A stretch of DNA of 64,000 nt from B3-G11 sp036985855 (lineage in GTDB: Bacteria > Actinomycetota > Acidimicrobiia > Spongiisociales > UBA5794): NCBI GenBank assembly GCA_036985855.1, contig BTQL01000005.1:16078-80077 (forward strand), read 5' to 3'. The position numbers and the translations under genes are program-made. Positions within the stretch are counted from its first letter, which is position 1; the number at the start of each line of letters is the position of its first letter. Positions 45,982-53,923 of the stretch are shown one piece after another. Below the pieces are notes generated by a model. The model was not told the DNA's origin. It saw nothing but the letters and a program-made list of their open reading frames with translations, and ran no database searches.

Positions 45982-46280
45982 CAGCGTGCCTCCATGCAGA
46001 CGATGTGGGCAAGGGCAACGAACTGGTCACGACCAGCATCCCTGAGCACAACGTGATCGATGCCTACTGCGTGGACGTCCCCTCGGTACAGATGTCCATC
46101 ACTACCACCGAGCACGACCTGCTCGCCTCGATCCTCGGATTCGATCAGGCGGTCACGGAGTGTGCGTCTGCGCAGAGCAGCGGACCGGGCCGCTGACTGT
46201 TCTGCATCGAGAGTCTCGTCGAGGCGACCTCTCAGGACACGTCCGAGAGACTCGAGATCGGGGTGACTGAACGGATCCAT
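45981..46280 (-). CDS. Hypothetical protein at the head of the Tad operon
   Basis: 99 residues. The first half is helical and Arg-rich; the second is a short beta barrel-like segment (VVLGGSDGHLYRGDVHAVGIDHVVL and then FVALAHIVCMEA), a pattern reminiscent of Sm-like or PRC-like small barrels. No family assigned. It is coupled to cpaB by a TGATG junction, so it belongs to the pilus operon. ATG 46280 is chosen; an upstream in-frame ATG at 46379 would cross the tandem repeat. Confidence 0.62.
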   Translation of the reverse strand: MDPFSHPDLESLGRVLRGRLDETLDAEQSAARSAALRRRTLRDRLIESEDRGEQVVLGGSDGHLYRGDVHAVGIDHVVLRDAGRDQFVALAHIVCMEAR

Positions 46281-46367
46281 CTCGCTCCCGCGTTTGACAC
46301 CGCTCTCTTCCCCACTTAGAGCGAACTCGACCGACGGCCACGATGCAAGGGGACTCTGCTGGGATAT

Positions 46368-46407
46368 TTCGCGAGACACGGACTCGATTCGCGAGACACG
46401 GGCTCGA
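46368..46407. repeat. Tandem 20-base direct repeat
   Basis: Two adjacent copies of TTCGCGAGACACGGnCTCGA, differing at one base, followed by two shorter TTCGCGAC echoes. It lies in the gap between the Tad operon start and the crotonase stop. It could arise from slippage or be a binding site; no gene is seen in this gap. Confidence 0.7.
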
Positions 46408-46435
46408 TTCGCGACTTAGCGCACCGTTTTCGCGA

Positions 46436-47200
46436 CTACTGAAAGTCTCCGTGCCGACCAACACCCGACCTGAACCTATCGACGCCGGTCATTGTCTCCC
46501 CCGTAGCGATCGTCGCCATTCCCAATTCGAACTCACGGCGCATGGCCGTCTCAGTCGGTGTGCCGATCCCATCGAGCAATGACCGGCGATCGCTCGTCAG
46601 ACAGATATTGGGGAACGCGGTGATCGCATGGGCAAGCGCTTCAGCTTCCTCCCTAGCCGCGCCTTCGGGGACAATACGGTTGATGAGACCCATGTTCTTC
46701 GCCTCGAGGGCCATCACTTCGCGGCCCGTGAGGATCATGTCCATTGCATGGCCAATACCGACAATCTGAGGAAGGCGTACGGTTCCACCATCGATCAACG
46801 GCACACCCCAACGTCGACACAGGACACCGAGGACGCTCGACTCAGACCCGACTCGCAGGTCACACCAGAGAGCGAGCTCGAGGCCCCCGGCTACAGCATG
46901 ACCCTCGATCGCAGCGACAACGGGTTTGGACATGTTCAGCCTGGTCGGCCCCATCGGACCCGGCCCTTCAACCTCGAGGGTGTGCGTTCGGTCTGTGCCA
47001 GTGGCGTGAAGGTCTGCCCCAGAACAGAACGTCCCGCCTGCGCCCCACAACACACAGACCGCAGTGCCTTCGTCGTCCTCGAGCTCGGTGAAGGCGTCAT
47101 GCAGTTCCTTCGCCGTTGGTCCGTCGACCGCATTACGGACATCAGGCCGATCCAGGATCACCGTCCCGACTGCGCCGTTCCGTTCGATCGATACGCTCAT
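46436..47200 (-). CDS. Enoyl-CoA hydratase/isomerase (crotonase) family
   Basis: 254 residues, crotonase fold. NAVDGPTAKEL near residue 24, the oxyanion-hole segments CSGADLHA and GHAVAGGLELALW, and CRRWGVPLIDGGTVRLP, typical of an EchA-like subgroup. The first catalytic Glu position of true hydratases is not clearly kept, so the exact reaction on the acyl-CoA is unknown. GGAGGG lies 6 bases before ATG 47200; an in-frame upstream ATG (47266) is unlikely. Confidence 0.87.
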   Translation of the reverse strand: MSVSIERNGAVGTVILDRPDVRNAVDGPTAKELHDAFTELEDDEGTAVCVLWGAGGTFCSGADLHATGTDRTHTLEVEGPGPMGPTRLNMSKPVVAAIEGHAVAGGLELALWCDLRVGSESSVLGVLCRRWGVPLIDGGTVRLPQIVGIGHAMDMILTGREVMALEAKNMGLINRIVPEGAAREEAEALAHAITAFPNICLTSDRRSLLDGIGTPTETAMRREFELGMATIATGETMTGVDRFRSGVGRHGDFQ

Positions 47201-47339
47201 GCACCCTCCGTTCAGACGTGTGGCTTGCATCGTCGCTTGTGTGACGGCAACCGTATCATCCGGCACTCAGACCTTGGCGACCACATGGGCAACGAATCCG
47301 TAGCGGTGCCGGTCGTCCCACTTCACCGGAGATGGAAAC

Positions 47340-48431
47340 ATGGGAATCAAGTGTGGGATCGTTGGCCTTCCCAACGTCGGAAAATCCACGCTGTTCAACG
47401 CGCTCACCGGTGGCGAGATCCCAGCCGAGAACTACCCGTTCACGACCATAGACCCGAACGCCGGAATAGCCACCGTGCCCGACCCTCGACTCGACGCGCT
47501 CGCTGCGATCGTGCATCCGGAGCGCATCGTCCCAACGGTGGTCGAGTTCGTCGACATTGCGGGTCTGGTTTCCGGTGCATCAGAAGGCGAAGGACTCGGA
47601 AATCAGTTTCTGAGTCACATTCGCGAAACCGATGCCATTGCGCACGTCGTTCGCTGCTTCGTGGACGAGAACGTCGTCCACGTCGATGGCAAGGTCGATC
47701 CGATCGGCGACATCACCACGATCAATACCGAACTTGCACTCGCAGACCTCGAAACCGTGACACGCGCGCTCGACAAGCAGGGCCGCAAGGCACGTTCGGG
47801 CGACAAGGATGCCGCTGCAAGGGTCCGCGTGTTCGACCGCCTGGAAGAACAGCTCTCAGAGGGTCTTCCCGTCCGCTTGCTCGCTTTCAACGAAGGAGAG
47901 CAGAACGCCGTTCGGGAGCTCTTCCTGCTGACTTCGAAACCAACGATGTACATCGCGAACGTCGCTGAGGACGGTCTCGCGGACGATCAGATGGTTGATG
48001 CCGTACGGGGGCTTGCTGCTCAGGAGGGTGCTGAAACTGTCGTGATCTCGGGTGCCCTCGAAGCTGAACTCGCAAGGCTCGGTAGCGAGGATCGAGGCGA
48101 AATGCTCACCGAATACGGCCTCGACGGGCCCGGCCTCGACAAGGTGGTCCACGCCGCGTACACCATGCTTGGACTCCTCACCTTCTTCACAGCAAGTGAG
48201 AAAGAAGTGCGGGCCTGGACGGTGAAACAGGGATCAACAGCTCCCCGGTCGGCCGGCGTCATCCACACCGACTTCGAAAAGGGATTCATCAAGGCAGAGG
48301 TCGTCTCCTATGACGACTACGTGCAATACGGCGGCGAAACCGGCGCAAAAGACGTCGGTAGGTGGCGCATCGAAGGCAAGGACTACATCACAGCCGAGGG
48401 CGACGTGATGCACTTTCGATTCAACGTTTGA
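47340..48431 (+). CDS. ychF: YchF-family P-loop ATPase
   Basis: 363 residues, Obg-related translation-associated protein. Walker A GLPNVGKST at residues 9-17, YPFTTIDPN switch region, DIAGLVSGASEGEGLG, and NVAE in place of the GTPase NKxD, which explains ATP preference. A C-terminal TGS-like domain ends with GDVMHFRFNV. It is divergent from the crotonase gene. Confidence 0.95.
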   Translation: MGIKCGIVGLPNVGKSTLFNALTGGEIPAENYPFTTIDPNAGIATVPDPRLDALAAIVHPERIVPTVVEFVDIAGLVSGASEGEGLGNQFLSHIRETDAIAHVVRCFVDENVVHVDGKVDPIGDITTINTELALADLETVTRALDKQGRKARSGDKDAAARVRVFDRLEEQLSEGLPVRLLAFNEGEQNAVRELFLLTSKPTMYIANVAEDGLADDQMVDAVRGLAAQEGAETVVISGALEAELARLGSEDRGEMLTEYGLDGPGLDKVVHAAYTMLGLLTFFTASEKEVRAWTVKQGSTAPRSAGVIHTDFEKGFIKAEVVSYDDYVQYGGETGAKDVGRWRIEGKDYITAEGDVMHFRFNV

Positions 48432-48601
48432 AGGGATTCAGATTCTGGCGCCGGATTCCCGGTCGCCGGAGGTAAGCACCCGGATCTCGCGGTGGTCTTC
48501 GACACGCAGGGTTGTGCGCTGGTATCGTCGTATCGGGGTGACCGGATCGAGTAACGACATGCTCTTGCACGCACTGGTCGGGGTCGAGTGAGAGGATCGC
48601 C

Positions 48602-48964
48602 ATGCTCTTGACCATCATGCGGCTGCAGGTCGCCGTCACCGGAATCTACGGAATCAGTTTCTTCTTCGCTCCCGACTTCACTCTTGACACGATTTTTGGC
48701 TGGGAGACGACAACATCTATCGCGCGCGCAGTTGGTGCGGCGTTCATCGTGCTGGCATGGATCGAGCTCAATGTCACGAAGAAGCTGTCCGAGCGTCTCG
48801 ACCTGGTATGGCCATTCGCCGCCCTCCCTGCTCTACTCCTTGTCGGCTTCCTATGGGAGCAAGCTGCAGATACCTATGACGGAAGCGATCTGTTCTTCTG
48901 GGTCACCGTTGTAGTGACGCTGTTCTTCGCGATCGGAATCACCGTCGGCGCCCGAAAGGTCTAA
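48602..48964 (+). CDS. Small integral membrane protein
   Basis: 120 residues with four hydrophobic helices (about 4-22, 40-57, 69-86, 95-117) and short loops. It resembles small four-helix proteins of the DUF4345 type, but I cannot assign a family. No operon partner; the 170 bases upstream, after ychF, hold no gene that I can support. Confidence 0.7.
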   Translation: MLLTIMRLQVAVTGIYGISFFFAPDFTLDTIFGWETTTSIARAVGAAFIVLAWIELNVTKKLSERLDLVWPFAALPALLLVGFLWEQAADTYDGSDLFFWVTVVVTLFFAIGITVGARKV

Positions 48965-49031
48965 CAACCTACGTCGACCTCTGCGACCACATGTCGTCCT
49001 TCAGATCGGATCCGTCGACCAGAATGGTGTC

Positions 49032-49823
49032 ATGCATGCGTGGAAATTCCTGAGACCGCCTCTTGCAGTCGGTACCCTGCTCGCCGGCCAGATGGCGCGC
49101 GCTATCTTTCGCGACGACCTTCCTTCGCTCACCAACCAGGATCCCTCTGGTGTCTTCGGGGACCCCGAAATGTCCCCTCTGCGACTCGTGTTCCTCGGAG
49201 ACAGTTCGGTGACGTCCCCAGGTGTTGAGCCGCTGGACCACTCGTGGCCTCGCCAGATGGCATTCCATATTGCGGAAAGGTATCGGGTCGAAGCGATCAG
49301 CGTTGCCGTCGGTGGTTCGAAAGTCCGTGACGTGGTCGATGAACAGGTCGATGCCGCCCTCGCAGTCCGACCGGATATCGCCTATGTCGTGGTCGGCTCC
49401 AATGACGCCTTGCGCGGCACACCCGTCGCCCGGTTTGAGTCTGACTTCGACGAAATCGTGGCTCGACTGCACGAATCGGTTCCCGCCATCGGCCTTTCGG
49501 GGATAGGAGATCTGGGAACGATCCCGAGACTACCGGAGCTGGTCCAAGGCGTAGCGCGCGTGAGGGGTCGTTCAATCGACCGAGCGGTCGCACGCGTCGC
49601 AGCCCGATACCCGCGGACGGTCAAGTCGAACGCGTGGGACGTGATGGCAACGTTCGCACAGAGTCCAGAGCTCTTTGCAGGAGACCTCTTTCACGCGTCC
49701 GCAGAGGGGCACCTCGCATTTGCGAGGGTCGGGGCACCGATGGCGGATCGGCTGATAGAAATGCTCGAGGAGTTCAGGGAACAGAACCCAGAACGCCCAC
49801 ACCACCAGGACGCTGTTGATTGA
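49032..49823 (+). CDS. SGNH/GDSL-type hydrolase
   Basis: 263 residues. The SGNH blocks are visible: LGDSSVTSPG near residue 58 (catalytic Ser), a Gly in block II (VAVGGSKV), VVVGSNDA in block III (Asn), and DLFHASAEGH with the Asp-x-x-His pair near the end. Likely an esterase or lipase of unknown substrate. The N-terminus is hydrophobic but lacks a clear signal peptide. Confidence 0.83.
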   Translation: MHAWKFLRPPLAVGTLLAGQMARAIFRDDLPSLTNQDPSGVFGDPEMSPLRLVFLGDSSVTSPGVEPLDHSWPRQMAFHIAERYRVEAISVAVGGSKVRDVVDEQVDAALAVRPDIAYVVVGSNDALRGTPVARFESDFDEIVARLHESVPAIGLSGIGDLGTIPRLPELVQGVARVRGRSIDRAVARVAARYPRTVKSNAWDVMATFAQSPELFAGDLFHASAEGHLAFARVGAPMADRLIEMLEEFREQNPERPHHQDAVD

Positions 49824-49938
49824 TTCGTTGGATTTGGTGCTCGCGTTCGGGACTGTCGGGGATTCGGTGCTGTCGGGGGTATAACACGGAACAGGCAAGC
49901 AGTCACACGAACAATGAACCGCCGTGCGCAGCAGCGAG

Positions 49939-50625
49939 CTACGGCCGTCGGGCGAGGAAGTGAAGGATCATGGAGGACACGGTGCCGATGGCACCCGTGT
50001 TCGCACCCTCGGGGATGATGAGATCTGCGTACCGCTTGGACGGTTCGACGAATTGGTAGTGCATTGGTCGCACCGTCTTTTGGTACTGCTCGAGCACGGA
50101 TTCGATAGATCGGCCTCGCTCAACGATGTCTCGTTGGATCCTGCGCATGAGCCTCACATCGGCCTCTGTGTCTATATAGACACGCACATCGAAACGCTCA
50201 CGCAATGCTGGATCGGCGAATAGAAGGATCCCTTCGACGATCACAGCGGGCTCGGGGAGCAATGTGTAGGTCTCCGCTGTCCGGGTATGGTTCTCGAAGT
50301 CATACACAGGCCGTTCGATCGGCTGCCCGTTCCTGAGAGCGTCAAGGTGCTCGACAAGCAATTCGAGTTCGAGCGAGTCCGGGTGGTCGTAGTTGATCTT
50401 GGCTCGCTCATCGAAGTCGAGATGCGACTGATCCCTGTAATAGGCGTCCTGTTGGAGGTAGACCACCTTGTCGCGGCCGACAAGATCGACAACGGACCGA
50501 GCGATGGTCGTCTTTCCCGATCCGGATCCTCCGGCAATTGCGATAAAGAGCGGCCGCCAATCACCCTCGACGGGTCCGAATTGGTGCTCGGCGACGAACT
50601 CTGAAAAATCGAGCGTCATGATCAT
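49939..50625 (-). CDS. udk: Uridine kinase
   Basis: 228 residues; phosphorylates uridine and cytidine in pyrimidine salvage. The P-loop GGSGSGKTT is near residue 31; QDAYYRDQSHLDFDERA, NYDHPDS and the YIDTEADVRLMRRIQRD lid segment follow in order. ATG 50625 is used; an ATG two codons on is equally possible. The 115 bases between it and the SGNH gene contain only a short repeated CTGTCGGGG. Confidence 0.93.
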   Translation of the reverse strand: MIMTLDFSEFVAEHQFGPVEGDWRPLFIAIAGGSGSGKTTIARSVVDLVGRDKVVYLQQDAYYRDQSHLDFDERAKINYDHPDSLELELLVEHLDALRNGQPIERPVYDFENHTRTAETYTLLPEPAVIVEGILLFADPALRERFDVRVYIDTEADVRLMRRIQRDIVERGRSIESVLEQYQKTVRPMHYQFVEPSKRYADLIIPEGANTGAIGTVSSMILHFLARRP

Positions 50626-50654
50626 GAACGCTAGTCACCACGGACGACTTGTAC

Positions 50655-51425
50655 CTACCAGGGCCGCCTGAGAGTGACGTCGCCGCTGTAGGACTTCACC
50701 CTGAGCGACAACCAGTGTTTCTTCTCCACATCTGATGGCTTGATACGGTTCCGGAGTTCACCCGACATCGTCGTGATCTTCGCGTCGACTGTCATGCCCG
50801 GAGCGAGTCCGATCATCACGTCGCCACTCATCGTGGTGACATCGATCTCCGAACCACTGAAATCATGAAGCTTCAGGTCCCCCGACGCCGATTTGATCCT
50901 CGCCACACCTGAGACCGCCCCCAGGTCGACCGAGCCCGAAGCCGTAGCGATGGTGACATCTGTGGTTTTCTGAATGTGAATGTCACCGCTTGCCGACGTC
51001 ACGTTCACTTCCTGCGTCGTGTCGAGAATCGTCACATCTCCGGAGGCCACCTTCACCCTGACCTCGCCGACACACTCGTCGATGGTGACATCCCCAGCAC
51101 CCGTGTGCACATCCACAGATGCAAGCGGAACCCGTACGACGACATCTCCTGATCCGAGGCTCACACGGATCGACCCGCCGGGCGGCGCGGTGATCAACAC
51201 GTCCATCGATCGGGAGAACCACCGTTGCCGCTGTGACCTGGACCGGACCGAAACGGTATCGACGCTTGCATCGACCGCCGTGAGATCCACAGTCTCGGTG
51301 TGCCCGGAAAGCGCCACCGTGACCGTATTTCCTTCCGAACGTCGAATGATCACATCACCGGATCGAATCGACACATCGATACGCGTCGGTCCTGAGACTG
51401 CGAAGGACTCCGTACGATCGCTCAC
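50655..51425 (-). CDS. DUF4097 beta-strand-repeat protein
   Basis: 256 residues built of repeated short beta strands with a recurring SGD/AGD turn (for example IRSGDVIIRR, ASGDVTIL, SASGDIHI, MSGDVMIG, YSGDVTLR) about every 17-20 residues, giving a right-handed beta-helix or solenoid. No signal peptide or membrane anchor. DUF4097 proteins are often linked to envelope or stress operons but have no known activity. The ATG overlaps the upstream RHH-like gene by 4 bases. Confidence 0.85.
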   Translation of the reverse strand: MSDRTESFAVSGPTRIDVSIRSGDVIIRRSEGNTVTVALSGHTETVDLTAVDASVDTVSVRSRSQRQRWFSRSMDVLITAPPGGSIRVSLGSGDVVVRVPLASVDVHTGAGDVTIDECVGEVRVKVASGDVTILDTTQEVNVTSASGDIHIQKTTDVTIATASGSVDLGAVSGVARIKSASGDLKLHDFSGSEIDVTTMSGDVMIGLAPGMTVDAKITTMSGELRNRIKPSDVEKKHWLSLRVKSYSGDVTLRRPW

Positions 51426-51871
51426 GTCTCGATCGTCCCTTCGAACGTCGACCGAGACGACCGCTTCAGTGCCTGCGCGGATCCCGCGAGGGCCTTCACC
51501 ACGAACGTGTTCACGGAATCACCCAGTGCAGATGCCGCCAGCTCGAGATCGTCTTTGAGGTCTTCAGGAAGACGAACGGTCATCCGGGCATCGAGATCCT
51601 CAGTATTGATCGCCACGGAATCTCCGGTCCGCCTCACGACGAGGGTCGGCTGTCCGTCCGACAGCACAACATCAACCGTCTTGTCCGGAAGCTGGGCGGC
51701 GACCTCCGCCGCAGCCTGCTCCGCGAGCGTGGATGCCGCCTGGCGCAGTGCGGGTTCGAGCGCGATGAGCACGGCTTCTCCCGCCGCAGCAACCGCGGGA
51801 TCGTCACCTGCGATTCGCAGCTGTCCCTCAGCGATTCGTCGAACTTGTTGCACGACACTCTCAATGTCCAC
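51422..51871 (-). CDS. Protein with C-terminal ribbon-helix-helix-like segment
   Basis: 149 residues from GTG 51871 with GGAGACGAAA before it. The N-terminal 75 residues are helical and Ala-rich; DARMTVRLPEDLKDDLE near residue 100 has the beta-strand plus helix pattern of Arc/HicB-type ribbon-helix-helix DNA-binding proteins. It could regulate its own operon through the repeats at about 52045-52090. Stop and start overlap with the DUF4097 gene by 4 bases; it follows the 41-residue gene by 23 bases. Confidence 0.75.
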   Translation of the reverse strand: MDIESVVQQVRRIAEGQLRIAGDDPAVAAAGEAVLIALEPALRQAASTLAEQAAAEVAAQLPDKTVDVVLSDGQPTLVVRRTGDSVAINTEDLDARMTVRLPEDLKDDLELAASALGDSVNTFVVKALAGSAQALKRSSRSTFEGTIET

Positions 51872-51894
51872 TTTCGTCTCCGTTCGTTTCTGTT

Positions 51895-52020
51895 CTAGCG
51901 GTCTGCGTCTTGCGATTGAGATCGGACCAGCCGCATGAGCCGGTTGCCTTCGTCGATCATGGAACCACAGCGTCCGTCGTGGATGGCCATGACACCTTCG
52001 GGGTTGTTGTACCACAACAT
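51895..52020 (-). CDS. 41-residue small protein, unknown
   Basis: MLWYNNPEGVMAIHDGRCG begins a 41-residue protein ending RSQSQDADR, preceded by AAGGAGGAGACAG, one of the best ribosome-binding sites in the window, 5 bases from the ATG. It is first in the operon with the RHH-like and DUF4097 genes. No family recognised; too short for most gene finders. The strength of the translation signal is the main evidence that it is real; a leader-peptide role is also possible. Confidence 0.6.
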   Translation of the reverse strand: MLWYNNPEGVMAIHDGRCGSMIDEGNRLMRLVRSQSQDADR

Positions 52021-52035
52021 CTGTCTCCTCCTTCT

Positions 52036-52093
52036 AGTTGGTGTCGTAGTGTAGTCATTATATTGTCATATCGACGTCATATTGTCAAGTACC
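52036..52093 (-). promoter_or_regulatory. AT-rich promoter with phased ATGAC repeats
   Basis: Read on the minus strand: TTGACA, then ATGAC three times with 11 bases between successive starts, ending in TATAATGAC. A TTGACA and a TATAAT are present but about 20 bases apart, longer than usual, so another -10 (for example GACAAT) may be used. Direct repeats at one helical turn are typical of ribbon-helix-helix operators; the third gene downstream encodes such a segment. Confidence 0.55.
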
Positions 52094-52127
52094 CATTCTG
52101 CGCCGACAGAGGTATCATGAGAACACA

Positions 52128-52234
52128 ACCACACCGGGGAGCTCGGAACGACCGGGCTGAGAGGGTGGCCTTGCGCCGCACGGCCACCGACCCGCTGAAC
52201 CTGAGCTGGGTAATGCCAGCGGAGGGAGGGGTGG
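52128..52234 (+). ncRNA. TPP (THI-box) riboswitch
   Basis: The thiamine pyrophosphate aptamer consensus is clear: GGGGAGC at the 5' side, CTGAGA at 52157-52162, a long P3 hairpin with GGTGGCC and GGCCACC arms, then ACCCGCTGAACCTGA (ending 52204) and GGGTAATGCCAGCGGAGGGA. The outer bases 52128-52134 (CCACACC) can pair with GGGGTGG at 52228-52234, enclosing the ribosome-binding region just before the ATG at 52236. TPP binding should therefore reduce translation of the thiamine operon. Confidence 0.95.
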
Positions 52235-52235
52235 C

Positions 52236-52886
52236 ATGACCACATCACGGACCAGGGCGGTCATCCTCGCTGGTGGGGACATGAATACCGAAACACGCGT
52301 GTCGGGTACCGATCTCGTGATCGCAGCCGACTCCGGTTACCAGCACGCAATGGATCATTCGATCCCGGTCGACATGCTCGTCGGCGATCTCGACTCGATC
52401 TCAGAGACCGCACTGGCTCATGCCACGGGCGATGGTGTGACGATCGTGAAACATCCGGAGGACAAGGACGAAACCGATCTCGAACTCGCGCTTCGGACGG
52501 CCGTTGGGCACGGCGCAACCACGATCGACATACACGGTGGCGAAGGTGGACGCCTGGGACATCTGCTCGGTGTTGCGCTCTCGATCGCTCATCCCGACTG
52601 GGTATATCTCGACATCATCTGGCATACGTCGGCAGGGATCGTTCGCATAGCAAGTCCGGAACGCAGCGTCCGGATCGTCGCCCCGATCGGGCAACTCATG
52701 ACGCTGCTCCCCATCGGTGACGCCACCGGAGTCACCACGACAGGGTTGCGATGGCCACTCGACGACGCAACCCTGGTCCGCGGGACGTCACGGGGTGTCA
52801 GTAACGAGTCGGTTGCCGAGCAGATCGTCATCGAAGTCGCCGGTGGGACCGTCCTCGTGATCCAGGAGGGGCCACAGGCAACATGA
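52236..52886 (+). CDS. thiN: Thiamine pyrophosphokinase
   Basis: 216 residues; converts thiamine to TPP with ATP. VIAADSGYQHA near residue 29, VGDLDSIS near 48 and KHPEDKDETDLELAL near 69 form the substrate and metal sites; HGGEGGRLGHLLG near 93 is the family's nucleotide motif. It is the first gene after the TPP riboswitch; its stop overlaps thiB by 4 bases. Confidence 0.92.
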   Translation: MTTSRTRAVILAGGDMNTETRVSGTDLVIAADSGYQHAMDHSIPVDMLVGDLDSISETALAHATGDGVTIVKHPEDKDETDLELALRTAVGHGATTIDIHGGEGGRLGHLLGVALSIAHPDWVYLDIIWHTSAGIVRIASPERSVRIVAPIGQLMTLLPIGDATGVTTTGLRWPLDDATLVRGTSRGVSNESVAEQIVIEVAGGTVLVIQEGPQAT

Positions 52887-53923
52887 ATCACACCGTGACA
52901 CGAATTGCCTCTGTACTGCTCGCCACGCTCGTGGTCGCCGCAGGTTGTTCTTCTCGATCAGGACCGGAGGAGATCGTGCTTCTCACACACGAGTCGTTCG
53001 CTCTGAGCGAGGGCGTGCTCGAGACATTCACAGAACAGACAGGAATAGTCGTCAAAGTACAGACTTCGGGCGATGCGGGCACGATGGTCAACCAGGCGAT
53101 CCTGACGAAGGACAACCCCATCGCCGACGTCGTGTACGGCGTCGACAACACGTTCCTGTCCAGGGCCGTGAACGCAGGATTGTTCGTACCGTACACGGCG
53201 AACGGGATAGAGAGCGTCAGCAGCCTTTTGCGCGTCGATGGCGATCCTGCGACACCCATCGACTTCGGTGACGTGTGTGTCAACTACGACATCGAAGGCC
53301 TCGCCGCCCTGGGTATACCACCTCCAACAGACCTCGAGGATCTGATCGACCCTCAGTACAATGGACTCCTGGTCGTCGAGGATCCCGCCACCTCGTCCCC
53401 CGGTCTTGCATTCCTCATGGCAACGATCGCCGCGTACCCCGATGGCGCAGAATACGACTGGAAGGCATACTGGACGGACCTGTTCGACAACGGCGCTGTG
53501 ATCGCTACGAGTTGGTCCGAGGCCTACTACACACGATTCACCAGGGCCGGTGGAGAGCAACCGCTCGTCGTGTCATACGCATCGTCTCCACCCGCAGAAG
53601 TCCTCTTCGGTGAACTCTCTGAGGCACCGACTGGAGTCATGACCGAGGGCTGTTTCAAGCAGATCGAGTACGCAGGCATCCTCAGTGGCACCGAACGCGA
53701 GTCGGCAGCGCGCCAACTCATCGACTTCCTGCTGTCTCTGACGGTGCAGGAAGACATTCCGCTCAACATGTTCGTGTACCCGGCCAACCAGAATGCTGTT
53801 CTTCCCCAGGTATTCGCCGACTACACGACCTTCCCCGACGAGTCCGTTGTGATGGAGCCGGGAACGATCGAACAGAACCGCGAACGATGGATTGAGGAAT
53901 GGACGGCGATCGCTCGCTCATAA
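52883..53923 (+). CDS. thiB: Thiamine ABC transporter substrate-binding lipoprotein
   Basis: 346 residues. Lipobox AAGC with Cys at residue 22, then a periplasmic-binding-protein fold of the ThiB/TbpA type (VLLTHESFALSEGVLETF, KDNPIADVVYGVDN, YASSPPAEV). Captures thiamine outside the membrane and delivers it to ThiP. Overlaps thiN upstream by 4 and thiP downstream by 25 bases. Confidence 0.92.
   Translation: MNHTVTRIASVLLATLVVAAGCSSRSGPEEIVLLTHESFALSEGVLETFTEQTGIVVKVQTSGDAGTMVNQAILTKDNPIADVVYGVDNTFLSRAVNAGLFVPYTANGIESVSSLLRVDGDPATPIDFGDVCVNYDIEGLAALGIPPPTDLEDLIDPQYNGLLVVEDPATSSPGLAFLMATIAAYPDGAEYDWKAYWTDLFDNGAVIATSWSEAYYTRFTRAGGEQPLVVSYASSPPAEVLFGELSEAPTGVMTEGCFKQIEYAGILSGTERESAARQLIDFLLSLTVQEDIPLNMFVYPANQNAVLPQVFADYTTFPDESVVMEPGTIEQNRERWIEEWTAIARS

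Noticed and set aside
46628..47968. 446-codon plus-strand frame
   Set aside because: Antisense to the crotonase gene and out of frame with ychF.
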